NCBI GenBank assembly: GCA_049437325.1
Contig: JBMTIM010000005.1
Span: 1-64,000, forward strand
Reading direction: 5' to 3'
DNA from: UBA11606 sp049437325
GTDB taxonomy: Bacteria; Actinomycetota; Acidimicrobiia; Acidimicrobiales; Aldehydirespiratoraceae
Length of the DNA: 64,000 nucleotides
The stretch's first letter is position 1, and every line of letters begins with the position of its first letter. A model generated the notes under the pieces. The model saw only the letters and a program-made list of their open reading frames with translations, did no database searches and had not been told where the DNA came from. Shown here piece by piece: positions 1-6,428 of this stretch. A program made the translations under genes and the position numbers.

Positions 1-27
1 CCGGGCGGCGTCGTTTCGCGTCCCGGG

Positions 28-912
28 TCATGCCAGCGCGAGTGCTTCGGCCAGTTCGGAGCGATCGAATGTCGTGTCGACGCGTGCCAGCACGACACCA
101 TCGCCGTCGAGGACGAACAGCACCGGTTCGAACGGCAGATTGGTGGCCTGCACGATCGAGGTCAGCTCTGGGAAGCTGCCTGATGCGAAGTCGGAGGGGT
201 CGACGTACACCTCGGCGTGGATGACATCGACATCGTCGCGGTCGGCTGCTGCATCGATCAAAAGATCGACGACCGGTCCGCAGATGTCGGTCTGACAAAA
301 GCCCGGCGTCGCAATCAGAAGGACTGTTGGCCGACCGTTGGTGGCGACGTCGGCGTGGGAACGGTCGTGGAACGGGCATGGGATCGCCCGGGTACAGATC
401 GGACTCACACCCCGGTCGTCGTCGTTGGTCGGTGTGGCGGTTGGTGCAATGGTGTCGCCAACCTGTGGAAGTGCCACCTGGTCGGCATCGACGACAGTGA
501 AGGGAACGGCGGCGACCTCGGGGTGACCGGGGAGTGACGCCGAGTACTCGCCCGGCTCGCCGAATTCGACCGTCAGCGCAAAGTAGGGCGTGATGATGCC
601 GTCGGCCCGCCGATCGACCTGTGCATCGATGACGAGCTCACCGGCCTGTTCGATCCGGATGTCGAGGGTCGCAGGGGCTTGCTCGCGCAGGTTGTCGATC
701 TCGTCGGCGACGATGAACGGCAGCCGTTGTGGCGTGTTGGCGACGACCGTCGGGTCCTGTCGGGCCCCGGTCGCGAAGACCGGGATCAAGAACGCGATCT
801 CGCCGGTCCCGCCCTCGCCGAAGACCGAAACGTCGTCGTTGCCGCCGCATGCAGTGGTGAGGGCCAGAGTGGAGGTGCCGAGCAGGAAGGTACGCCGGTC
901 GAACTGAGCCAT
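28..912 (-). CDS. Twin-arginine lipoprotein with C-terminal thioredoxin-like domain
   Basis: This is a predicted exported lipoprotein of 294 residues. Residues 5-11 (DRRTFLL) form a twin-arginine motif. A short hydrophobic stretch then leads to a lipobox ending at Cys22 (LTTAC), followed by an acidic linker. The middle (about 40-160) looks like a beta-rich domain of unknown function. The C-terminal third resembles a thioredoxin fold, with a CxxxxC pair in PGFCQTDICGP and the strands VLLIATPG and PVLFVLDGDGVVLARV around it; a thiol redox or Sco-like role at the outer face of the membrane is inferred. The start at 912 is chosen because it gives the signal peptide at the N terminus and because TACGGT lies 8 nt upstream. 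It is divergent from the 2Fe-2S/molybdopterin protein with only 25 bp between starts, so the two may be co-regulated. Substrate unknown. Confidence 0.75.
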   Translation of the reverse strand: MAQFDRRTFLLGTSTLALTTACGGNDDVSVFGEGGTGEIAFLIPVFATGARQDPTVVANTPQRLPFIVADEIDNLREQAPATLDIRIEQAGELVIDAQVDRRADGIITPYFALTVEFGEPGEYSASLPGHPEVAAVPFTVVDADQVALPQVGDTIAPTATPTNDDDRGVSPICTRAIPCPFHDRSHADVATNGRPTVLLIATPGFCQTDICGPVVDLLIDAAADRDDVDVIHAEVYVDPSDFASGSFPELTSIVQATNLPFEPVLFVLDGDGVVLARVDTTFDRSELAEALALA

Positions 913-920
913 TGCTGCTG

Positions 921-930
921 ACCGTAACCT
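921..930. promoter_or_regulatory. Overlapping divergent -10 elements (bidirectional promoter)
   Basis: On the plus strand TAACCT (925-930) ends 7 nt before ATG 938. On the minus strand TACGGT (926 down to 921) ends 8 nt before ATG 912. The two hexamers share the central TA pair at 925-926, so one DNA element could serve both strands. The hexamers are read directly; promoter function is inferred. Confidence 0.6.
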
Positions 931-937
931 GCGACCG

Positions 938-2482
938 ATGGACATCATCGTCAACGGTGAGGCTCGGACGGTCGCCGACGAGACGTCGACGCTGCTCGAC
1001 GTTCTTCGTGGGGAGTGTGGCATCACCTCGGTCAAGGACGGCTGCTCACCGCAGGGTCAGTGTGGTTGCTGCACGGTGCTCGTCGACGGCCAGGCCCGAG
1101 TGTCGTGTGTCACGCCGGTTCGTCGGGTCAGAGGCCGCGCCATCACCACGGTGGAGGGGCTCGACCACCGAACCCGTACCGCGTGGGGTGAGGCGTTCAC
1201 GTCGACCGGTGGGAGTCAGTGCGGGTTCTGCACACCGGGCATCGTGTGCCGTTTCGAGAGCTTGCGAGCGAAGGGTGGGCAGCACAACGACCGCAGCACA
1301 GCCGAAGACGCCCTTCTCGCTCATCTCTGTCGATGCACCGGCTGGCAGCCGATCGTCGATGCGTGGGTGGCATTTCCGACTGCGCCGTCGGTCTCGGTGA
1401 CGGACGCCGCCATCCGACGAGCCGAGATCGAGGGCGGCGCAGCCCAAGGTGTCGGCTCGCACATCGCGCTCGGCGAGGGTGGATTCGCCGACGACACGGC
1501 TCCGGCGGAGGCGCTGGTCGCCGTGCCGCACCCGAACCTGGCCGGGGAGTGGATCGTTGCGGCATCCCGCACCGATGCCGTGCGCGCCGCCGGCAAGGTG
1601 CAGGGTCGGCGCACCACCGCGACCTTCGGCCCGCCCATCGACCTTCCGGAGGGGGACTGGGCCATCACGTTGCAGACATCCTGGGTCGAGCCGGGGTATC
1701 TCGAGACCGATGCCTCGTGGTGTGCTCCGGGTGGTACCCCCGTGTCCGCGCTGGCCAACGGGGGCGCGTTCGGGGGAAAGGCCAACACCGAGGTGGTCGC
1801 CGCGTCTCGCCGGTTGGCCGATGAGCACGATCGACCGGTTCGCGTGCTCTACGCCCGAGAGGATGTGGTCCGGCTCGGCGCCAAGCGTCCCCCGCTCGCA
1901 GCGGGACTCAAGTTGGACGGCACGGGTGTGATTCGCGTTGCCCGAACCGCAGGCATCGTCGATGCGATCGTGCGGGTGCTTCCCGAGGTCACCGTCGAGG
2001 AGGTCGACATCCCCGGCCCGGCGACCGATGCGGTGGTGCGCGGCGCAGGGTGGTTGGAAGCCTCGGTGCTGGCGGCGGCGATTCGCGGTGAGGTCGGTTG
2101 GATCGAGTCACCCGGAGGTGGATCCGCAACGGCTGCCATTGCCGACGATGGCAGTGTCGATGTCAGGGTCCGGGCCGGCGCCGTGGCCGACGACGTGGAG
2201 GCGACCGTCCTGCGGTCCTATTGCACCGGTGCAGCACACATGGGACTCGGGCTGGTTCGCAGCGAGCACCTTGCCGTCGATCCCGACGATGGTTCGATCC
2301 ACGACCTCACCATTCGTTCGTTCGGCATCCTGCGTGCCGTCGACACCCCCACCATCGACGTGACGTTGGAGCCGAGCGATGGCGAACCGGTCAATGCAAG
2401 CGACGCCGCCATGGCTGCTGTTGCCGCAGCAGCCTGGCTGCAGGCGGCGCTGCCTTCGTCGTGGCCGATGCAAACCACGTAG
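938..2482 (+). CDS. Compact xanthine-dehydrogenase-like fusion: 2Fe-2S domain plus shortened molybdopterin-binding domain
   Basis: Residues 1-145 are the double 2Fe-2S module of the xanthine dehydrogenase/CO dehydrogenase family. The plant-type cluster ligands are Cys36, Cys42 and Cys45 with an earlier Cys27. The second cluster lies in QCGFCTPGIVC and LCRCTGW. From about 145 to the end the protein resembles pieces of the large molybdenum subunit: VEPGYLETDASW, a GGAFGGK pterin-loop motif, VRVLYAREDV, and near the C terminus a GEP motif where the family's catalytic Glu normally sits. At 514 residues it is far shorter than a small subunit plus a full molybdenum subunit (about 900 together), and there is no FAD-subunit gene beside it. 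Possible roles are a minimal hydroxylase or a degenerate, electron-transfer-only protein. It starts at ATG 938, 7 nt after TAACCT. Confidence 0.7.
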   Translation: MDIIVNGEARTVADETSTLLDVLRGECGITSVKDGCSPQGQCGCCTVLVDGQARVSCVTPVRRVRGRAITTVEGLDHRTRTAWGEAFTSTGGSQCGFCTPGIVCRFESLRAKGGQHNDRSTAEDALLAHLCRCTGWQPIVDAWVAFPTAPSVSVTDAAIRRAEIEGGAAQGVGSHIALGEGGFADDTAPAEALVAVPHPNLAGEWIVAASRTDAVRAAGKVQGRRTTATFGPPIDLPEGDWAITLQTSWVEPGYLETDASWCAPGGTPVSALANGGAFGGKANTEVVAASRRLADEHDRPVRVLYAREDVVRLGAKRPPLAAGLKLDGTGVIRVARTAGIVDAIVRVLPEVTVEEVDIPGPATDAVVRGAGWLEASVLAAAIRGEVGWIESPGGGSATAAIADDGSVDVRVRAGAVADDVEATVLRSYCTGAAHMGLGLVRSEHLAVDPDDGSIHDLTIRSFGILRAVDTPTIDVTLEPSDGEPVNASDAAMAAVAAAAWLQAALPSSWPMQTT

Positions 2483-2485
2483 GCT
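2480..2485 (+). promoter_or_regulatory. -10 element of ridA-like gene
   Basis: TAGGCT lies 8 nt before ATG 2494 and overlaps the stop codon of the upstream gene, which suggests an internal, possibly leaderless promoter. Confidence 0.45.
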
Positions 2486-2493
2486 GACGGGCC

Positions 2494-2838
2494 ATGAGCA
2501 AACCTGTCGGTCCGTACACGCCGATCGTCCGAGGTGGCGATCTTCTCTTCACCGCCGGCCAGGTCGGTATCGCCGACGGCGCAATCGTCGAAGGTGGCCT
2601 CGAAGCCGAACTTCGGCAGGTGTTCGTCAACCTCCGCAGCGTGCTCTCGTCGGCCAACGCATCACTCGCCGACGTCGTGAAGACCACGGTGTTCTTGGTC
2701 GACATGGATGACTACGCCACGATGAACGAGATCTACATGGAGGAGTTCGGCGACCATCGCCCTGCTCGATCCGCCGTGGCGGTTGCCAAGCTGCCGCTCG
2801 GTGCCCAGATCGAGATCGAAGCGATTGCGACGGTCTGA
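2494..2838 (+). CDS. ridA: RidA/YjgF family enamine/imine deaminase
   Basis: At 114 residues this has the standard length of the RidA (YjgF/YER057c/UK114) family, small cytosolic trimers that hydrolyse reactive enamine/imine intermediates such as 2-aminoacrylate. Family features seen are YTPIVRGGDLLFTAGQVG near the N terminus, the central region around VVKTTVFLVDMDDYATMNEIY, and the C-terminal motif RSAVAVAKLPLGAQIEIEAIA, which contains the conserved Arg and Glu of the active-site cleft. It follows the molybdopterin-fusion gene by 11 nt on the same strand, so co-transcription is possible, although TAGGCT just upstream suggests its own promoter. Family assignment is firm; the metabolic partner is not known. 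Confidence 0.9.
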   Translation: MSKPVGPYTPIVRGGDLLFTAGQVGIADGAIVEGGLEAELRQVFVNLRSVLSSANASLADVVKTTVFLVDMDDYATMNEIYMEEFGDHRPARSAVAVAKLPLGAQIEIEAIATV

Positions 2839-2840
2839 CC

Positions 2841-2860
2841 CGATATCGGGTTAACTATCG
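2841..2860 (+). promoter_or_regulatory. AT-richer inverted repeat before small membrane gene
   Basis: CGATA (2841-2845) and TATCG (2856-2860) form a 5-bp inverted repeat around TCGGGTTAAC. TTAACT (2851-2856) ends 6 nt before ATG 2863 and may be a -10 element. This could be a promoter with an overlapping operator; evidence is weak. Confidence 0.3.
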
Positions 2861-2862
2861 CC

Positions 2863-3057
2863 ATGGACGTCGGAACCATCATCTTCATCGTGGTCTTGCT
2901 CGTGGTCATGCCCGTGGGCGTGCTCATGAGCATGCTGCCTCTGGCCGGCTTCCTCGGTTCACTGATCGGGCGCAACAGCGACCGGGAGAACATGACCGAC
3001 GATGGCGAGCCCAACGAATACCTCGCCCTCTCGGATTCGAACCCCTACGACGACTGA
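2863..3057 (+). CDS. Small membrane protein, 64 aa
   Basis: I do not recognise the family. Residues 4-33 are strongly hydrophobic (TIIFIVVLLVVMPVGVLMS, then LPLAGFLGSLIG), enough for one long or two short membrane segments. The rest is polar and acidic, with Asn and Asp enriched, ending NPYDD. The likely topology is an N-terminal anchor with a cytoplasmic acidic tail. It follows ridA by 24 nt and ends 13 nt before the convergent regulator gene. Codon composition matches its neighbours, and the ATG is the first possible start in frame. A role in membrane stress or as a small regulator cannot be distinguished from sequence. Confidence 0.6.
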   Translation: MDVGTIIFIVVLLVVMPVGVLMSMLPLAGFLGSLIGRNSDRENMTDDGEPNEYLALSDSNPYDD

Positions 3058-3070
3058 CTGCCAGCCGGCC

Positions 3071-3748
3071 TCAGACCCAGCGACTGGTGCCGAAGCTGTA
3101 GCCGACCGAACGAACGGTCTGGATCAGGTTCGCGTGTTCCTCACCCAGCTTCGAGCGAAGACGGCGCACATGGACGTCGACGGTGCGAGCACCGCCGTAG
3201 TAGTCGTAGCCCCAGACGCGGCTCAGCAGCGTCTCCCGGGTGAACACCTTGCCCGGATGCTGGGCAAGGAACCGCAAGAGCTCGTACTCCATGTAGGTGA
3301 GGTCGAGCGGCTTCCCCTCGATGACGGCCTGGTAGGTCTCGAGGTTCATGCCGAGGGGGCCGTACTCGATGATCTCGGCGCGTTCGGCTTGACCGGTGCG
3401 GCGGAACAGATGCTTGAGGCGCGCCTCGAGTTCGACGGGGTGGAACGGGTACAAACAGAAGTCGTCGAAGAGGTCCTCGCGAAAGTCGAGAGACGCGAGC
3501 CGGCCTCCACCGATCAGCAACAGCACCGATCCCACGTGGACGTCACCGCTGCGGATCGACCGACAGAGCCGGAAGGCGTCGTCGGTTTCGGTGCCGGCCA
3601 CGATCAACGCGCCGACCCAGCCGTCGGGGGGTTGATCGCTTCGGGCCTGGTCGAGGTCAACCGCGGCCTTCCACGCCCAGCCACCGAGATCGAGGGCTTG
3701 AGCCAGTTCTGGCGGTGCCGGGGACGGAAAGACGAGCAGTGGGTCCAT
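3071..3748 (-). CDS. GlnR-like OmpR-family response regulator with degenerate receiver
   Basis: This 225-residue protein has an N-terminal receiver-like domain (about 1-115) and a C-terminal winged helix of the OmpR/PhoB type (about 125-222: LTYMEYELLRFLAQHPGKVFTRETLLSRVWGYDY, then RTVDVHVRRLRSKLG and VRSVGYSF). The receiver lacks the usual signature: the strand normally ending in the phosphoacceptor Asp reads GALIVAGTETDD, and the usual Lys before the last helix is replaced (FCLYPFHPVE). That suggests phosphorylation-independent control, as known for GlnR-type orphan regulators. It lies 11 nt downstream of glnA on the same strand, which supports a nitrogen-regulation role. A phosphate regulator of the same family is the main alternative. 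The start at 3748 gives normal receiver length. Confidence 0.75.
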   Translation of the reverse strand: MDPLLVFPSPAPPELAQALDLGGWAWKAAVDLDQARSDQPPDGWVGALIVAGTETDDAFRLCRSIRSGDVHVGSVLLLIGGGRLASLDFREDLFDDFCLYPFHPVELEARLKHLFRRTGQAERAEIIEYGPLGMNLETYQAVIEGKPLDLTYMEYELLRFLAQHPGKVFTRETLLSRVWGYDYYGGARTVDVHVRRLRSKLGEEHANLIQTVRSVGYSFGTSRWV

Positions 3749-3759
3749 TTCGGTGCGAC

Positions 3760-5097
3760 CTACCAGGTGGAGAGGTACCGGTCGAGTTCGAACGGGGTCA
3801 CCTGAGCTTGAAACTCGGCCCACTCGCTCCGCTTGTTGCGCAGGAACCACTCGAAGACATGTTCCCCCAGGGTGTCGCGAGCAAGCTTCGACTCTTCCAT
3901 GATGTCGAGTGCCTCGTCGAGGGACCGGGGGAGTGGTTCGATACCGATCTCGCGGCGTTGCTGGTCGTTCATCTCGAACAGGTTGACATCGATTTCGGTG
4001 GGAAGGTCGTAGCGCTCCGTGATGCCCCGAAGGCCAGCGGCGAGGATCAACGAGAAGGCGAGGTAGGGGTTCGTTGCACCGTCGAGGCCCCGGTACTCGA
4101 TTCGGGCCGATTCGGGCTTGCCGGCTTTACGAACCGGGACCCGTACGAGCGCCGATCGATTGTTTCGGGCCCAGGCCACGAACGGTGGCGCTTCCGACTT
4201 CTCGGCGAAACGCTTGTAGCTGTTGACCAACTGATTGGTGACCGCAGTGATCTCCCGCGCGTGATGCAGCACGCCAGCGGTGAACTGTCGCCCGGTCGCC
4301 GACAGGCCGTACTCGTCGTTGGGGTCGTGGAACACGTTCTGCTCACCCTCGAACAGCGACAGGTGGGTGTGCATTCCCGAGCCCTGCACGCCGTTGAGCG
4401 GCTTGGGCATGAACGTGGCATAGCAACCGCGATCCATGGCGATCTTCTTCACGACGAGACGCAGCGTCATGATGTTGTCGGCCATGTCGAGTGCTTCGGT
4501 GTACCGGAGATCGATTTCGTGCTGGCTCGGCGAGTCTTCGTGGAACGAGTACTCGACGGGAATCCCCATCGCCTCGAGCATGTGAATCGTGGTCTTGCGC
4601 AGATCGCTCGACACGTCAGAGGTGGTGAGATCGAAATAGCTGGCTCGATCGAGCGGCGTGGGACGACCACTTGCCGGATCGCCCGACTCGAAATAGAAGA
4701 ACTCTGCTTCGGGAGCGGCGAAGAACGTGTACCCGTGGCCCCGCGCCAGTTGCAGATTCCGCTGCAGGATCTGGCGTGGGTCGCCTTCGAACGCGGTGCC
4801 GTCGAGATTCTCGATGTTGCAGAACATTCGCCCGGACGGTTCGTCGGCCTTGGCCCACGGCAACAACTCGAACGTGGTTGCGTCAGGTCGGGCGAGAACG
4901 TCGGACTCGTGCACCCGGCTGAACCCGTCGATTGCCGTGCCATCGAACTGCACACCTTCGTCGAACACAGCATCGAGCTCGGCTGGTGAAATCGCGACCG
5001 ACTTGAGCTGGCCGAGGACGTCGGTGAACCACAGCCGGATGAGGCGCACGCCGCGCTCTTCGACCGTGCGAAGGACGTATTCCTGTTCTCTCGACAT
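3760..5097 (-). CDS. glnA: Glutamine synthetase type I
   Basis: This enzyme makes glutamine from glutamate, ammonia and ATP, as a cytosolic dodecamer. The 445 residues match GSI length. Visible signatures are the beta-grasp N-terminal part ending in FDGTAIDGFSRVHESD, the metal-binding PEAEFFYF and HEDSPSQHEID, the ammonia/glutamate loop VQGSGMHTHLSLF, and the ATP/active-site segment NNRSALVRVPV with ARIEYRGLDGATNPYLAFS. The Tyr adenylylation motif of the GSI-beta subtype is not apparent, and the length is typical of GSI-alpha, so control is more likely transcriptional or by feedback. AGGAG lies about 6 nt before the ATG. It is divergent from a type II synthetase and is followed by the GlnR-like regulator gene. 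Confidence 0.95.
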   Translation of the reverse strand: MSREQEYVLRTVEERGVRLIRLWFTDVLGQLKSVAISPAELDAVFDEGVQFDGTAIDGFSRVHESDVLARPDATTFELLPWAKADEPSGRMFCNIENLDGTAFEGDPRQILQRNLQLARGHGYTFFAAPEAEFFYFESGDPASGRPTPLDRASYFDLTTSDVSSDLRKTTIHMLEAMGIPVEYSFHEDSPSQHEIDLRYTEALDMADNIMTLRLVVKKIAMDRGCYATFMPKPLNGVQGSGMHTHLSLFEGEQNVFHDPNDEYGLSATGRQFTAGVLHHAREITAVTNQLVNSYKRFAEKSEAPPFVAWARNNRSALVRVPVRKAGKPESARIEYRGLDGATNPYLAFSLILAAGLRGITERYDLPTEIDVNLFEMNDQQRREIGIEPLPRSLDEALDIMEESKLARDTLGEHVFEWFLRNKRSEWAEFQAQVTPFELDRYLSTW

Positions 5098-5192
5098 GAC
5101 AACTCCTGCTGGTGAGGTTCAGCTTGCCGGAACGGCGAGCCATTTCACAGCGTGGCGGGCGCAGACGTATTGCGGAAGGCCTGCGGGGGCTC

Positions 5193-5209
5193 GTTCACAC
5201 TCCGTTCAC
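5193..5209 (+). promoter_or_regulatory. PHO-box/GlnR-like direct repeat between divergent glutamine synthetase genes
   Basis: GTTCAC occurs at 5193-5198 and again at 5204-5209, an exact 11-bp period (GTTCACACTCCGTTCAC). Eleven-bp GTTCAC-type direct repeats are known targets of actinobacterial PhoP, and OmpR-family GlnR proteins also use spaced half-sites. The position, in the 229-bp region between glnA and glnII, suits control of either gene. The repeat is seen; the regulator is inferred. Confidence 0.5.
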
Positions 5210-5251
5210 AATCGAGCAACAGCGTTGAAAACGACGGCTGCGAACCTGCCC

Positions 5252-5277
5252 GTCGAAGCGGTGCTTCGCCGCTCGAC
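5252..5277 (+). promoter_or_regulatory. Leader hairpin upstream of glnII
   Basis: GTCGA-a-GCGG (5252-5261) pairs with CCGC-TCGAC (5269-5277) around a 7-nt loop, giving a 9-bp stem with one bulged A. It lies about 36 nt ahead of the glnII ribosome-binding site. It could be a leader structure or only a chance stem in GC-rich DNA. Confidence 0.3.
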
Positions 5278-5326
5278 ATCATGTGCGCCGAACGGGCGCC
5301 CACAACCACCGACAGAGGAATGCACC

Positions 5327-6340
5327 ATGGCCTACAGGGCTGAATATCTCTGGATCGACGGGTCGGAGCCGACTCGTGAAATCCGTTCCAAGACCAAGAT
5401 CCTCGCTGACGGCGATACGCCCGGCATCTGGGGCTACGACGGTTCCAGCACCAATCAGGCGACCGGTGACAATTCCGATGTCGTGTTGCAGCCGGTCTTT
5501 GAATGTCCCGACCCGATTCGCGGTGGCGACAACATCCTGGTGCTGTGCGAGACACTGCTCACCGGTGACCTGTCCCCGCACCCGACCAACACCCGTGCTG
5601 CGGCTCGCGCTGCGATGGAGCAGTTCGGCGATCAGCAGCCCTGGTTCGGCCTCGAGCAGGAGTACACGCTCATCAACCCTGCAACCGGCTGGCCTGCCGG
5701 CTTCCCGAACAACGGGTTCCCGGCGCCGCAGGGCCCCTACTACTGCGGCGTAGGTGCACTGAAGATCCACGGTCGTGATCTCATCGAAGAGCACACCAGC
5801 GCCTGCATCGCAGCCGGCCTCAAGATCTCTGGTACCAACGCCGAGGTGATGCCGGGTCAGTGGGAGTTCCAGATCGGCCCCGCCGACACCGTCGAGGTGG
5901 GCGACCATCTGTGGGTTGCCCGCTACCTGCTGTTCCGCCTCGCCGAAAAATACAACGTCGAGGTCAGCATCGAGGCGAAGCCGATGAAGGGCGACTGGAA
6001 CGGTGCCGGCATGCACACCAACTTCTCGACCGCAGCGATGCGCGAGAGCTACGACGCAATCGAGGCTGCCTGCGAAGCGATGGGCGCACCGGGCAAGCCC
6101 GAGGAGCACCTGGCCGGCTACGGCGTCGGCATCGAGGATCGGCTCACCGGCGCCCACGAGACCCAGCGCTACGACCAGTTCAGCTACGGCGTTTCGGACC
6201 GCGGTGCCTCGATCCGGATCCCGTGGCAGGTTGCAAAGGATGGCAAGGGCTACATCGAGGACCGTCGTCCCAATGCCAACGCCGACCCGTATGTGGTGAG
6301 CACCCTGCTCACCAACACCATCTGCGCTGCGTTGGCCTGA
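5327..6340 (+). CDS. glnII: Glutamine synthetase type II (eukaryote-type)
   Basis: At 337 residues this has the length of GSII, the octameric/decameric form found in plants and animals and also in Streptomyces, Frankia and rhizobia. Features seen are the N-terminal AEYLWIDGS and GIWGYDGSSTNQATG, the metal-binding WFGLEQEYTL, GPYYCGVG, the AEVMPGQWEFQIGP active-site stretch, the KGDWNGAGMHTNFST loop, and YGVSDRGASIRIP with DRRPNANADPY near the C terminus. The start ATG 5327 is preceded by AGAGGAA at 6-nt spacing, a clear ribosome-binding site. With the divergent type I enzyme the organism has both glutamine synthetase types side by side. A strong hairpin terminator follows the stop codon. Confidence 0.95.
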   Translation: MAYRAEYLWIDGSEPTREIRSKTKILADGDTPGIWGYDGSSTNQATGDNSDVVLQPVFECPDPIRGGDNILVLCETLLTGDLSPHPTNTRAAARAAMEQFGDQQPWFGLEQEYTLINPATGWPAGFPNNGFPAPQGPYYCGVGALKIHGRDLIEEHTSACIAAGLKISGTNAEVMPGQWEFQIGPADTVEVGDHLWVARYLLFRLAEKYNVEVSIEAKPMKGDWNGAGMHTNFSTAAMRESYDAIEAACEAMGAPGKPEEHLAGYGVGIEDRLTGAHETQRYDQFSYGVSDRGASIRIPWQVAKDGKGYIEDRRPNANADPYVVSTLLTNTICAALA

Positions 6341-6362
6341 TCCCCCCGTCAGCCCGACGCAA

Positions 6363-6398
6363 GCGAAGAAGCGGTGCCTTCGGGCGCCGCTTCTTCGC
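6363..6398 (+). terminator. Strong intrinsic-type hairpin after glnII
   Basis: A 16-bp stem (6363-6378 with 6383-6398, one G-T wobble) is closed by a UUCG tetraloop at 6379-6382. There is no U-tract, as is common in actinobacterial terminators. It sits 23 nt after the glnII stop and ends 18 nt before the nadE -10 element. Confidence 0.85.
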
Positions 6399-6416
6399 GT
6401 TGTCGGCACCGCTCCG

Positions 6417-6422
6417 TAGACT
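6417..6422 (+). promoter_or_regulatory. -10 element that sets the nadE start
   Basis: TAGACT ends 6 nt before GTG 6429 but directly abuts an in-frame GTG at 6423. A transcript starting 6-7 nt after the hexamer would begin at 6429, so 6429 is the preferred start. Confidence 0.55.
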
Positions 6423-6428
6423 GTGGCG

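Noticed and set aside
3715..4989. Long plus-strand frame across glnA
   Set aside because: It is antisense to a full-length glutamine synthetase with every signature; composition is typical of a shadow frame.
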